NCBI GenBank assembly: GCA_963691705.1
Contig: OY829539.1
Location: forward strand, 16,852,186-16,916,185
Reading direction: 5' to 3'
DNA: 64,000 nucleotides
Source of the DNA: Viola odorata
Taxonomy: Eukaryota > Streptophyta > Magnoliopsida > Malpighiales > Violaceae
Within the stretch, counting starts at the first letter, position 1, and each line of letters opens with the position of its first letter. The notes below the pieces were generated by a model. That model did no database searches and was not told the DNA's origin. It was given only the letters and a program-made list of their open reading frames with translations. Position numbers and translations under genes: made by a program. This document shows positions 1-10,689 of the stretch, in pieces.

Positions 1-375
1 CATGTTTCTCGATAGAAAAATCATCTCTATGCATGAAAACTAATTGATTTGACAAGAGTAAGGATGAAGCGGTAGCCCTTGGTAAAAACTCGGGCTCATT
101 TTCGGTTGGGCTTATGATAACAATACCCCTAACAACAAGGGCATTTTCGTCTTATACCCCATGGTGGGGGAAAAAGCTGCCACTACCGCCCCGTCAGCAG
201 CAAGGCTATCGCCTCTATCTATGTGATCGACACTGGGATGGTCGACATCAGCGAGGGGGTCCAACACATAACACTGTCATGACACAGGGCGTTATCCCAT
301 CCCAGACCAAGCTAGGCATCTCAAAAGGAGTGTAGGCATTCCCTTGCCTAGGTAACGCCTACCCCCCATATCTAC
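1..375 (+). mobile_element. 3' end of a separate Retand-type element (3' UTR plus truncated LTR)
   Basis: Positions 61-114 match, with scattered differences, the sequence just before the 3' LTR of Retand-1 (14815-14867). An LTR start (TGATAACAAT) follows at 115, the same start that is proven by the target duplication of the solo LTR at 33552. The LTR breaks off at about 365-385, before its TATA box, and Athila-type sequence follows. The body of the element must lie left of the window. The exact right boundary cannot be fixed by eye. Confidence 0.65.
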
Positions 376-385
376 TTCTTGCAGT

Positions 386-735
386 GGCCATCTTGTGCCT
401 CCTCGCGAACATCCAGGCCTCGACAACGAGCCGATTGAATCTTCCCTTCCAGGTCTCGACCCTCCAACTGTTGTCAAGCCCTCGAACACTGTCGAACCCT
501 CGACCAAGAAAAAGGAACCCAAAATTCCAAAAGTGATGGAGGATAGTGCCCACTCTCCCAAGGGCTCCCTAAAGAAGGATGACAAGCCACCAGAGTTCAC
601 TCAAGAGTATATTAACAAGATACTCGAGCCCCCTTTCCCTCAACGGCTAGTCAAGCCCCCGAAGAATGGGGAGGATCGTGAGATTTTTGCTATGTTTACT
701 AAAGTGCATGTTAACATCCCTTTGCTGCAGGCTAT
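386..735 (+). pseudogene. Athila-1 gag-protease linker fragment
   Basis: The open frame from about 395 reads a proline- and lysine-rich linker, then PPFPQRLVKPPKN, REIFAMFTKVHVNIPLLQAI. This is the conserved region between nucleocapsid and protease in plant Athila polyproteins, normally followed by a run of about 150 residues containing the protease. Here the frame is cut at about 735 by Retand-1 LTR sequence, and the protease core is missing on both sides of that element. The fragment is therefore the left stump of the Athila copy whose right stump starts at 15385. No independent function is expected. Confidence 0.7.
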
Positions 736-1177
736 CAAAAATACTGTATATACCAAGGGGACGTGGCACTATTCCTACCGCCCCTAGCCTGGCGGCCGGC
801 CCTAGGATGGTCGACATCAACGGGGGGCTTTCACGCGACATCTGCACGGCATCATCCCATCCCAGGTCACACATGACGTCACTCTGTATGACATCACTCC
901 CTAGCACCCAAGCGACATCTACCCGAGATAACGCCTACCCCCTGTCGGTAAGGTCCTTCCTTTACCTATAAATACCCCTACCATTCCAGACAAGAGGGTA
1001 AGCCTAAGACAGCGTGCTGAACCCCTACCATTTTCACTACTCATACTAACTTAAGCATCAGAGTGTTTACGCCGGAGACCCCCTTCGGCGCTTTGCAGGT
1101 AACGAAGACACCGGAATAGTGTTCCCGACCAGTCCCCCATTGGCCAATCCTACTCAACAAACCTCGGACTTATATCA
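736..1177 (+). repeat. Retand-1 5' LTR, missing its first ~60 bp
   Basis: The sequence aligns with 14929-15381 with few differences and ends in TATATCA at 1177. The beginning, which should read TGATAAC, is replaced by Athila sequence. This points to a deletion that removed the LTR start together with the adjacent Athila protease region. A TATA box (TATAAATA) is at 967-974. Confidence 0.75.
874..974 (+). promoter_or_regulatory. Retand-1 5' LTR promoter: two CRE/TGA-type sites and TATA box
   Basis: TGACGTCA at 874-881 and the one-mismatch TGACATCA at 889-896 lie exactly 15 bp apart, about 70-90 bp before TATAAATA (967-974). ACGT-core palindromes of this kind are binding sites of plant bZIP/TGA factors. 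Actual binding is inference. Confidence 0.55.
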
Positions 1178-1261
1178 AATGGTACTTTTATTGAGAGTCT
1201 TGGTTAATTAAGTGAGCTTTCTTGATAACCAAGCTCTGTTCTCTCCGAGAGTCGAAGGATC
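1178..1261 (+). other. Primer binding site region and gag leader of Retand-1
   Basis: The sequence immediately after the LTR (GGTACTTTTATTGAGAG) corresponds to TGGTGCTTTCATTGAGAG in Retand-2 at the same place, as expected of a tRNA primer binding site. I cannot assign the tRNA without a tRNA set. The leader runs to the ATG at 1262. Confidence 0.5.
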
Positions 1262-2546
1262 ATGGCTTCAGATTCGGAATCTACACCCCCTTATTCTCGC
1301 AGTACCCACACGCGCATGGAACGTTTTCCTACGTCTTCGTCTAGTATCTTCACCACATCGCATGGAACTTTCTTTGCACAGACGGACCTCCTCTTTGGAC
1401 CGACAGGAAGCACGTCGTTTCCTCAAACAGGTGCTCCGTTTTTCCAAATGGGCGTCCCGTTTTCTCAGATGGCTGGAACTAGTTATCCCACTCCCCCTCC
1501 TACAGGTTCCGGAATGGACGGTGCTAACAATCCTTTGGCAAGCTCAATCTTAGCCCTTCGTGCCCAGCTAGATTACTTGACTTGCCTAGCAGCAGGGTTT
1601 ACTTCCAGTGCCCCTAGATCGGGTGTGCCTTCTCAGTTTGTCTTCACCCCGTCTATCGTTACCGAACGATCGATATCGCCTCGGCGGCAGGTGAGCGTTC
1701 CTCTAACTTCACCTGCCATGAGTATGCCATTCAGCTTTGTACAACTCGCTAAGGGGCAGGTAGAGCCCTACATACCGCGGGAGCCGCGAGTCCCCGTCTC
1801 CCAAGTAGAACGACAGCAAGGTGAATATAGGGAGCGTTGGGACGGTAGGAGAGAGGGGGCTGATAGAGAGGTCTCTCTGGAGCGGAGCGAAAGATCGAGC
1901 AGTAGAAGACATCGAACCCGTTCACCCAGGAGTCACAGCCGATCCCCTAGGCAACAACATACCCCAGAGCCTCAAGGGCACATACGACACTTGGAAATTT
2001 CTCCACCTCACCATGACTGTGAGATTCTAGATGACACTTCAGGTTATCCGTTCAGCCACCGTATAAGACACCACAGGGTCAGCCGACACGTCAAGCTCCC
2101 CACAGAGTCGTACGACAGCACTAAGGATCCCATCTCCCACCTCAATAAGGTGAAAGATTTCGTGCAATTCCAGACGCACAATGACGCGGCGTTGTGTCAA
2201 ATATTCGTTATGACATTGTAGAGAATTGCATAAGGCTAAAGGGCACTCTACAAACGTATGTAGAGAATTGAAGCTAGCGATAGAGCGTTTATTGGAAGAG
2301 GGTTACCTCGGAGAATTCGCCAACAAAGTAAGAGAAGAAGCCAGAGGCAACCCCCCGCGCGGGGCGTCAGGTGACCAGCAACTGCCTCCTCCCCTTGGAA
2401 GCAGAGGGACTTCTGGTGGAAGGGGAAAAGAAGCGTTAACAATTCATGACGAGGACATCTCCATTATCAACATTATTGCCGGTGGCACATCATATCTCGA
2501 CGAGCTCACCCAAGCGACACCCGCCACAGGAGAAAAGCAGAAATGA
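1262..2546 (+). pseudogene. gag: Retand-1 gag with internal deletion
   Basis: The ATG at 1262 starts MASDSES, matching MASDSD at the Retand-2 gag start (35287). The first 319 codons contain a Ser/Pro-rich N-terminus, an SR-dipeptide-rich segment around residues 205-225 and the beginning of the Tat capsid domain (KLPTESYDSTKDP...DFVQFQ). The frame stops at 2221. Alignment with Retand-2 shows that about 716 bp, the main part of the capsid domain, are missing. The text resumes in another frame at 2226-2546 with the zinc-finger-like end (HSTNVCRELK). The SR-rich stretch may bind RNA; that is inference. The deletion alone makes the capsid non-functional. Confidence 0.75.
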
Positions 2547-2579
2547 GAAAGATAGCCCGCAAAAAAGGAAGCGATAGAC

Positions 2580-3047
2580 GTGCTGGACAGGATGGTGCTA
2601 TCCTTCTCAAAAGAAGACGAAAAGGGTGTCGTGTTCCCTCACAATGACGCGTTGGTAGTCACGCCCGTCATTGGAAACCATGGGGTTCGAAGAACCCTCA
2701 TTGACAACGACAGCGCAGTAAATCTATTTTCACTGGAAGCATATAACCTCATGAAGTGCCCCGCAGGTGAATTGGCACCCTGTAAGAAGCCAATCATCGG
2801 AGTGGATGGTGTTCCTATACCTATAACTAGAGTCACAGTGCTGCCCGTATACTTTAGAGAACACACGTCCAAGCGATCAGAAGAGTTGTTATTCTTGGTC
2901 GTAGACCTCATTCTACCGTATAACGCCATTCTAGAGCGGCCATTTCTCAATCGCTTCGGGGCAGCGATATCAAAAACACCTCAGGATAAAATATCCCTCT
3001 TGGGAAGGAGTGGTGTCAATCAAGGGCGACCAAAAGCTAGCCGCTGA
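2580..3047 (+). pseudogene. Retand-1 aspartic protease
   Basis: Reads GVVFPHNDALVVTPVIGN, then the active-site region TLIDNDSAVNLF and the downstream hydrophobic stretch LPYNAILERPFLNRFGA. Plant Ty3/gypsy proteases usually have D-[TSG]-G-[SA] at the active site. Here it is IDNDS, and Retand-2 has IDNES, so the catalytic Asp is kept but the Gly is changed in both copies. In Retand-2 this region is in one frame with RT. In Retand-1 a small deletion near 2970 shifts the frame, and RT continues in the frame starting at 3010. Confidence 0.7.
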
Positions 3048-4542
3048 GTGCTACTTGCTCATGACTCAGAAAAGTTATAACCAGTACGTGTGTGTGGCGG
3101 CAAATCCCTACGAGCAAAGGGATGAAAGGCGTACCCAACTGGTCGACACGATGGTGCCTGTCCCCGTCAACGACAATAGTGAGGCAAGTTTCTTGGTCAG
3201 TGAAAAGCTAACCCCGGAGGAGAGTGCACAACTAGCCCGACTGCTGAACAAGTGCAAAGGGGAGTTCGCCTGGAAACCAGCAGACATGCCTGGTGTGTCC
3301 AGGGAGGTAGCAGAACATCGACTTAACATCGATCCACGTTCCACGCTGGTTCAACAGAAGAGGCGAGCGTTCTCCGCAGAGAAGACAAGGGCTATTGACA
3401 AGGAGGTAACGAAACTCCTAGACGCGAGATTCATTCGAGAGGTTCAATACCCCACCTGGCTGGCCAATCCCGTCCTAGTTCCGAAGCCCAATGGAGACTG
3501 GCGCATGTGCATTGATTTCACTGACCTAAACGATGCCTGCCCCAAGGATTGTTATCCGCTCCCCAGAATTGATCAGTTAGTCGATCAAACTACTGGATAC
3601 GCATACTTGAGTTCTTTGGACGCCAACTCTGGATACCATCAGATCCTCATGGCCAAAGAAGACGAAGAGAAAACGGCATTCATAACCCCAAAGGCTACCT
3701 ATTGCTACACAGCGATGCCGTTTGGCCTGAAGAATGCTGGGGTAACTTTTCAGCGCATGGCGAACAAAGTGTTCGAGAGGCAAATCGGGAAAAACGTAGA
3801 AGCCTACGTAGATGACTTATTGGTCAAGAGTCGAAGCTTTAGTGGCCATTTGGTAGATTTACAAGAGGTATTTGACACATTAAGGAAATACGAAATGAAA
3901 CTGAATCCTCGCAAATGTGTATTTGCATTTCAGACGGGAAAATTTTTGGGGTACGTGGTAAGCCAGAAGGGCATCCAGCCGAACTCGTCAAAGATTAAGG
4001 CCATCCATGACATGGCATCGCCGCGAACCATCCAAGAGGTCCAAAGGTTGACAGGACACGTCATTGCTTTAGGGCGATTTATCTCTAAACAGGGCGAGAG
4101 ATGCCTGCCGTTCTTCAAGGTCATACGTAGAAAGGCTCCTTTTGGATGGACGCAAGAATATGAAGAAGCGTTCATAGGCTTGAAAACCTATTTGTCGTCC
4201 GACTTGGTGCTAACACGACCAGAACTAGGCGACACCCTATTCCTATATCTCGGCATTGCAGATGAAGTAGTCAGTGCTGTCCTAGTATGGGAGGACAATC
4301 ATGCCCACCGCCCCGTCTTCTTTGTCAGTCATGTGTTAAAAGATGCTAAGGTGCGGTACACCCACATCGAGAAGGTGGCATTCTCCCTGATACAGTCCAC
4401 ACGAAAGATGGACAGGTACTTCCAGGCCCACCCAGTTATTGTGCTCACAGATCAGCCCTTGAAGAGAATTTTCAGAAAACCAGAGTCCTCTGGGAGAATG
4501 CTGATTTGGGCAATCGAGTTTGAGCAGTACGGATTACAATAG
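3010..4542 (+). pseudogene. pol: Retand-1 reverse transcriptase and RNase H (pol part 1)
   Basis: A 510-codon open frame. The RT domain covers roughly residues 120-340 with WRMCIDFTDLNDACPKD, SLDANSGYHQI, MPFGLKNAG and the catalytic YVDD at 3805-3816, followed by the connection segment GKFLGYVVSQKGIQPN. The RNase H-like domain follows (LFLYLGIADEVVSAVLV). It is the degenerate form usual for Tat elements, which carry a second RNase H downstream. The frame stops at 4540 (TAG), but homology continues in the same frame, so this is a point nonsense change within pol. It is the best preserved RT in the window. Confidence 0.85.
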
Positions 4543-5127
4543 AAGGCTCAACCATCTGTAAAAGCCCAAGTCCTGGCGGATTTCATCGCCGAGTGCACCT
4601 TTAACAGGGACCCTGTGGTGGAGCCACTTAAAGAGGAAGAGAATAGCGCAAAGCTCCCACCCTCGGAGGCCTACGCGGACTCATGGGTTATCTACGTGGA
4701 TGACGCTAAAAATCAAGAACTGGCAGGAGCCGGTATTTACATGATTGGGCCGCACGATGTACAAGCGCGACATGCCATCAGAATCCTACAACCATTATCT
4801 AATAACGCAGCAGAGTATGAAGCGTTATTAGCCGGGCTTAGAATAGGAAGAAACGTCTTCACCAAAGCCGAATGTGACGCGGTAGCAGGAGCTCCACGAT
4901 TGAAAATACGAGGTAACTCCAAGCTAGTAATAGACCAAGTCTTGGGACACTCCCAAGCCAGAGAACCTATCATGGTGCAATACCTCTCGAAAGTAAAACG
5001 AGAATTGATGGAAATAGAACAAAGCGGCGTGCACGTCACTTTTGAACACATTCCCAGAGAGGACAATGCCGAGGTAGACAACCTTGCCAAAATGGCAGCT
5101 AATTAGGAGACGATCATACCAGAGGAC
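4543..5127 (+). pseudogene. Retand-1 archaeal-type RNase H (aRH) domain
   Basis: After the TAG at 4540 the same frame continues with VKAQVLADFIAEC, then the second RNase H that defines the Tat group: YVDDAKNQELAGAGIYM, NNAAEYEALLAGLRIG, NSKLVIDQVLGHSQ, EDNAEVDNLAKMA. The usual VDGA is VDDA. The third acidic residue, normally Asp in a (S/D)DS-LV motif, is Asn (GNSKLV), whereas Retand-2 retains EDSKLI. A TAG at 5104 interrupts the frame again. Loss of the Asp should abolish metal binding in this copy. Confidence 0.8.
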
Positions 5128-6437
5128 GTGTATTACGAGGAAAAGTCAGTGCCGTCTTTCATGGAGGAGCAGTTGTCTCTGTGTGTAGAAGAAATTGAAA
5201 AGGATTGGAGGATCCCTGTGATAAAATTCTTAAAGCACGACGAGCTGCCGAGCGATAGTGCAGAAAGAAAAAAAGTATTGAAACAAGCGGCAAGATGCAC
5301 CTACTATGATGGGGAACTAATCCAGAGAAGTTTCTCCCACCTAGCGGAAAAATGCATAACTGAACAAGAAGGCCTCCACACCCTGCGAGAGATTCATGAA
5401 GGGATCTGTGGTATGCACGTATCGGGCGACACCATGGTCGTACAAGTGTTTCAGTCAGGATTTTACTGGCCCACCATCCGCAGGGATTGCAACAACTTCG
5501 TGCAAACATGTCACAAATGCCAAGAATTTGCTAAAATCCCCCAGCGACCTACCACAAAAATCTCTCAAATCGTGCCCCCTGCCCTTTCGCTAAATGGGGA
5601 ATTGACATTTTAGGCCCTTTTCCTAAGGCGAGATCCCAACTGAAATTCATAATCGTGGTTGTGGACTACTTCACAAAATGGGCAGAAGCGGAGGCGGTAG
5701 CAAACATTACAACAGAGAAAGCATGGCACTTTTTTAAGCACCAAGTTATCATGCGCTTTGGGGTACCTCGTGTGCTGGTCAGTGACAACGGGATGCAATT
5801 TACTAGCTACTTCTTCAAGGAACAGTGTGAGGAATTCCAGATTAAACAAAGGTTTTCCTCTGTAGTGCATCCCCAAACTAACGACCAGGCAGAGGTGACC
5901 AACCGAAGCATCCTGAGTGGCATTAAGAAAAATCTGGAGGGCTCAAAAAAGAAATGGGCAGACGAACTACCCTATGTGATGTGGGCCTACCGCATGACTG
6001 TTAAAACTAGCACAGGGGAAACACCCTTTGCGATGGCCTTTGGCACTGAGGCTGTCACGCCTGTCGAAATCGGCACCCTAAGCCTAAGGGTCGAATACTT
6101 CAAGGAAGAGCTTAACGAAGAAAGGTTACGAGCTAACCTTGATGCGTTACCTGAGTTACATGAGGAAGCCCTCCTGAAAACAATGCACTATAAAAGGAAA
6201 ATGGCGCGGTATCACAATACACATGTTAAGGAGCGACTGCTCAAAGCGGGAGACTTGGTGCTCAGGGACAAGCGAGCTGCGGGCCAACGGATGTGGAAAC
6301 TTAGCTCAAATTAGGAGGGCCCGTACCGCGTCACCCGCATTATCAGGAAGGGAGCATATCACCTAGAAACACTTGACGGTACCCCCTTACCTAACACCTG
6401 GAACATTGCTCGCTTGAAATTATATCATTCTAGAATT
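5128..6437 (+). pseudogene. int: Retand-1 integrase
   Basis: First frame (5128-5613): zinc-binding HHCC region with EIHEGICGMHVSGDT, FYWPTIRRD and HKCQEF. A 2-bp length change near 5575 shifts the frame. The second frame (5655-6314) holds the catalytic core, with the acidic residues in VVDYFTKWAEAEAV, VSDNGMQF and QAEVTNRS, followed by KKWADELPYVMWAYR. A TGG-to-TAG change at 6312 ends the frame just before the C-terminal GPYRVTRI and YHLETLDGTPL segment, which reaches 6437. No chromodomain is present, as expected for Tat. Confidence 0.8.
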
Positions 6438-6519
6438 TGACATGCTGTGGCGCATGCTCTAACAACTATTTTGGAGATATCTCTTGTGTTCTTTTTTAGT
6501 TATCTGTGATGTACAGATA

Positions 6520-7065
6520 ACAGAAGAAAGGGTGTCGGGAGTGAAAAGTCCTAACCTTGTGGCAGACTGGGCTAACACAGACGGGCCACCAAGACGAGGC
6601 ATGCCCCGACGACCCTGGAAATATATGGTGCTGGAAGTGAAAATTCTATCCTTGTGAGGCCGGCCTTGATCAGGCGGATCACTAAGATGAGACACGCTCC
6701 AACACTGTCGGGAGTGAAAAGTCTTATCCTGGGATACCCGTGCTCACATAGACGGTATACCGAGACGAGGCACGCCCCGACTCCCCTGGGAGTGCAAATC
6801 CTACTCTTGTGACAACTCGTGCTCACATAGGCGATTGATCACCAAGATGAGGCACGACCCCAGGGAAGATAAAAACTCCACCCCGGAAGTGAAAATCCTA
6901 CCCTTACGATGGTGGCGCTAACATAGGCACATCGTTAAGACGAGGCACACTTCGAGGTGCGAGGTGACAACACTGAGAAGTGAAAAGTACTATCCTCGTG
7001 ATGGCCGACCTTGATCAGGCGGCTCACTGAGATGAGGCACTTTCTGGCCAATTGAGGAAATATAA
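6520..7065 (+). repeat. Tandem repeat block in the Retand-1 3' region (~6 units)
   Basis: Imperfect units of about 70-100 bp, each with GGGAGTGAAAANTCCTANCC, then (C)TTGTG, a G/A-rich spacer and GACGAGGCACGCCCC. Unit starts are seen near 6538, 6635, 6707, 6786, 6885 and 6973. The same repeat occurs with 11 units at the same place in Retand-2 (41220-42150). An amplified tandem repeat downstream of pol is a known property of Retand elements. Confidence 0.8.
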
Positions 7066-7594
7066 GGAGTCACGATACCCCAGCGAGTAACCGGAAGGAA
7101 CAAACTCGGTGCAGATGGCTGGATGAGTATGTGACACGAGCGAGATCTCGGTGGGATTGCGCCAAGCGTGCTTGGAGAGTACGCGGCAACACCCCAAGGT
7201 AATTAAGACCCTTTTTCATATGTCGCTACTAACACTAACAATAAGTGAAAATGTGCAGGAAAATTGGCAAAACATCGAGGTGACGAAGCACCCGAGAAAG
7301 TAATGATGCCATGGAAAGGAAAAGTATCCCGATCGAATGACGGTCATCTTGTTACTCTAAACGCAATTAGAGATGATTTAGAACGTCAGTTCTATTTGAC
7401 CGCACGAGCCCTCACGAAGAGGAGAAAAGCGTGACACCACTTTGAACACTACATGTTATGACCCTATGAAGAAGGCTCGAATGCGCGTGCGGCATCACTC
7501 TATCAATATTGGTGTTACAAGTCTGTGAATAAACAACAACAAATTAAGAAAGGCCATTGGCAAAGGAAAATTACAGCTAGAATATATGTGCTAT
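7066..7594. other. Spacer between tandem repeats and antisense gene A
   Basis: No convincing ORF or repeat. The corresponding spacer in Retand-2 is 42151-43076. It would contain the 3' end of the antisense gene A transcript, but I see no clear polyadenylation signal. Confidence 0.4.
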
Positions 7595-8860
7595 TCATAC
7601 AAGAGTGGAGGCTTGCGCAAGCAAAAAGCCTTGAAACTTAAAAGAGCAAAAAGGGAGGACACCCGACGTATGAAAAGAAAAATAAGAAAACCTATGGCCC
7701 TGGCAGGCTGCCGTCCTCTTCATCCCCCGTGGCCTCTTCGCCCGATAGTAGCCATCCTCTGTAAGGCCTCCTGACTTGCTTCTGAAGAGTTGAATAATAG
7801 CAGCGGCATCAAACTTGTCTCGGCTATAACGCTCAATAAAACAGTCAGCCATGATGCTTGCGGTCTGTTCCGAGAACCACGTACATTTGTCTGTCGTCTC
7901 CTTCTCAAGCACGGGACTTCGACCTCGTTCTGCTTGCAAGTCGGCATCCTTGGTGGCTTCGCGCCCTCTAGCCTCCTCTAACTCTCCTTTCATAGCCGCC
8001 AAGCTGGCCTCCATATTCTGCCGCTCTTCTGCATACTTCCTCATCTCTTCTCGATTCCTCCCAAGGTCCTCTTGGTTCCTGTTAATCTCCTCCAAAAGCT
8101 GACGATTAGTGTTGCGCCACTCCTCGGAGGAAGAGCTGAGAGAGCCCACTTGCTTCGTCACGTCCTTTGACCAATAGTGGAAGTCCTGAAGAGTAGAGAA
8201 TAGTTGAGTACGTATCTGCTGCAGTTGGTCCCCGTGGGCATGAGAAAGGAAAGCTCGCTCCTCCTCCTCAAGTGAAAACATATGCGACGCCAAGTAAGCA
8301 GATGTCGCTAAAAAGCTGTCACCCCCTAGCGCTGGGAACCCGCGTTGAGGAATATTGCTTAAGTCGACTTGGTGGGTGGCGGGCCCTCCAGAAATCACTG
8401 TACTCAAGTCAGCCATCAAACAGGGAGTCTCGACGGACGCAAGGGAAGGAGAGATTGTCGGAGCAGCCGCAGGGACAAAGAAGATGCTAGGAGGAGACAG
8501 AGGGGAACGAGAGGATGTTCCTACGTCAAGACCAAAACCATCAGCCTGGAAAGAAGGAAAGTCACTCTCCGATAGATCGCCTATGAAGCCTAGTGGATGG
8601 CCAGTAGGAGGAGGTGGCGCGGCGAAAGAAGAAGAAAATTGAGGAAATGGCGCGGAAGCAGCCCTATTCCCCGGCAGCTCAAAGGCTTGATCGCCTGGGA
8701 AGGGGCCAGTACCAGTGACACCTTCCTGCCTTTCCCGATCGGCGGCAAGACCATCCGATAAAGAGGCATCCCCGCCGACACGCGGCCTTTTAGGACCAAG
8801 AATATGCGTCAGTTCCACACCGTCGCAGGAAGGAGCAGTAGAAGAAACAGCAGCGGTATC

Positions 8861-8935
8861 CTACAAAGAAAAATAGAGAGAATGAGGAGACAAGTAAGCG
8901 GAATAAATAAATTGAGAAGAATTTGCGAGAACAAC
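8861..8935 (-). other. Putative intron 2 of antisense gene A (75 bp)
   Basis: Minus strand GTTGTT...TTTTTCTTTGTAG. Removing it joins the exon 2 frame (ending SVPVFE) to the exon 3 frame (starting DTAAVSS) in phase 0. The corresponding intron in Retand-2 has donor GTACCG (55935) and acceptor CTTTTTTAG (44208), also phase 0, and contains element F. Confidence 0.7.
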
Positions 8936-9252
8936 CTCGAAAACTGGAACGGAAGGACGAGTAGAAGCGATGACGTGAATACGTATAGTCCTTCTCCTCC
9001 TCTTGGCAATTGGAGGTTGAGAAGATGATGCTTGAGTAGGATCCGCACTTGTGGAAGAAATTGGCTCAGTGGCCGAAGCGGCAGTAACCTCCGCGCAAGG
9101 ACGAGAAGAAGACTCAGGTGCAGAAGTGGACGGGTGCGCAACGTTAGCAGCGGCACCAACAGTAGCAGCGACAAAAGCCTTTTTTTCCCTTCTCCGTTGA
9201 GCTCTTTTTTCTCATTTCTTGATACACTCAGGTTTCCACCCGGCTGGAGGAT

Positions 9253-9323
9253 CTGCAGGAACAAGAGAAAAATGTCAGAGTTAGTACCGACAGGGAATAG
9301 CGAACGAAATGGAGGGTGCTCAC
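9253..9323 (-). other. Putative intron 1 of antisense gene A (71 bp)
   Basis: On the minus strand it begins GTGAGC and ends TTGTTCCTGCAG after a pyrimidine-rich stretch. The Retand-2 copy has an intron of the same length (56279-56209), GTGAGT...TATGCAG, in the same phase 1 and between the same flanking residues (Cys, then three residues, then PP). Confidence 0.7.
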
Positions 9324-10181
9324 TTTGGATACAACCTCGAATGTTGCCCTAGCATGCGAGCTCGCGAGTGTGAGCACCAGGAATCTCTGTCAGGTTGAGC
9401 AATTTGTCCAACCAACCTTGGTCAACTGGTCCCAGGCGCCGTCCCTAATGCTTAAATTAAACCCACTTCGCCACAAAGGCTCAGGCAAAGTGACGGTAGA
9501 AAACCCTTTTTTCCAGGCATCAACAGAGGATTCAAGATGTAATAATTTCCAAGTGAAGGGTTTTAGTGAGTCATCGTCATAGCGAGGCGATATCGCTATG
9601 ACACCATTACTATGATTATATAGTTGAAACAGGGATCGAAACAGCAATAGAGAAGGGGATTCAATCCCTATATGTCTACAAAGAGCTATAAAGGCATAAA
9701 TGCCACAATAAGCATTTGGGCTTAACTGGGCAGCGTTCAAATCAAATTCAAAAAACAATTCTGCAACCAGAGGATCCAGAGGGAGTCGAAAACCATAGTT
9801 AAACATTTTGGCATAAAGAATCCTACGGTTGCCAAGTAGCTCGCTGTTGAGACGAAGCGAACTAGGGGCAACTTCAGTGGAATACCCATCCAAATGATCA
9901 AGGTTGGCATTATAATTTCGCAACCGTCGCCGAAGAACGACGGAGGAAGCAATGGTGGAGACGATATTCTCAATATCTCCTTCCCTGGTAGAGTGGGGTT
10001 GGGAATAATGGCGATTGCGAGCCATGAATAAAGCTAAACTAAGGGTAGAGTAGAAGGTACCTTTTTGGGAAAGAAGGTTAAGGCACCTAGGCGGCGGCGG
10101 ATCACAAGGAGAGGAAGAAAAGTTGTGTTCTTTTCTTAAGGAAAGAAGCAGCAAAAGATGAGAAAGGAGTATGAGAAGGGT

Positions 10182-10190
10182 TTTATAACC
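10182..10190 (-). promoter_or_regulatory. TATA box of antisense gene A
   Basis: Minus-strand GGTTATAAAACCC, about 155 bp upstream of the ATG at 10025. The same motif context (GGTTATATATAATG) precedes gene A in Retand-2 at 63718-63730. A CACGTG lies further upstream at 10333-10338. Confidence 0.55.
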
Positions 10191-10689
10191 CTAAGGCCCA
10201 AGTGAAATGACAGATCAAGTGATCATTACGTGTGACGTGTCAAAAACAAGGGACGCGGGAAACAGGTACAGTCTCAGGCGAGTGAAAAGACGCTTTTAGC
10301 CTCACCATTCCCTTAGCGCTCCCCTCTGCGGACACGTGTGCCTAGAATATCATGACTGTCTCTTTTGCATCAACAAAAGAATTCAGAGCATTAAATACTC
10401 TGGAAAGTGGAGTCAGGTCCAGTGAAAGAGAAGGCAAGTTACAACGCCGCGACACGCAAAAAGTATAGCACATAGTACAAGCAGACAAGTGATAAGTAAA
10501 CTCAACAGGAAGGCGACACCGCAAAGGTACATGTGTTATTCGGCCAAGTATACAAGATTTATTAGTTATTACAAAGTAAGGAGGCGATATCAAAGTTCAA
10601 ATAGAAAAAATAGTAACAACAGAATAATAGATAGTAAAGCGACACCTCAATCAACGGACATCGAATGGGCCTTGCATGGTGTCGTCTCA

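Larger units (their letters stand above)
7595..10025 (-). pseudogene. Retand-1 antisense gene A: Transposase_28-like protein with coiled-coil tail, three exons
   Basis: The ATG at 10025 starts MARNRHYSQPH. Exon 1 carries the plant 'putative gypsy-type transposon' domain: RILYAKMFNYGFRLPLDP, LNAAQLSPNAYCGIYAFIALC, LPEPLWRSGFN. Putative intron 1 is 9323-9253 (GTGAGC...CTGCAG). Exon 2 (9252-8936) starts with PPAGWKPE and has a basic cluster KRRRR. Putative intron 2 is 8935-8861 (GTTGTT...TTTGTAG). Exon 3 (8860 to about 7595) is rich in Glu/Arg heptads, a likely coiled coil. Intron 2 is phase 0 and joins the frames exactly. Exon 2 holds one TGA, and exon 1 loses frame near 9400, so this copy is probably dead. 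The molecular function of the family is unknown. Confidence 0.7.

Noticed and set aside
8809..9264. Minus-strand frame of 151 codons over antisense gene A
   Set aside because: It is the wrong frame of exon 2 running through intron 2; its Leu-rich text has no similarity between copies, whereas the other frame joins across the intron.
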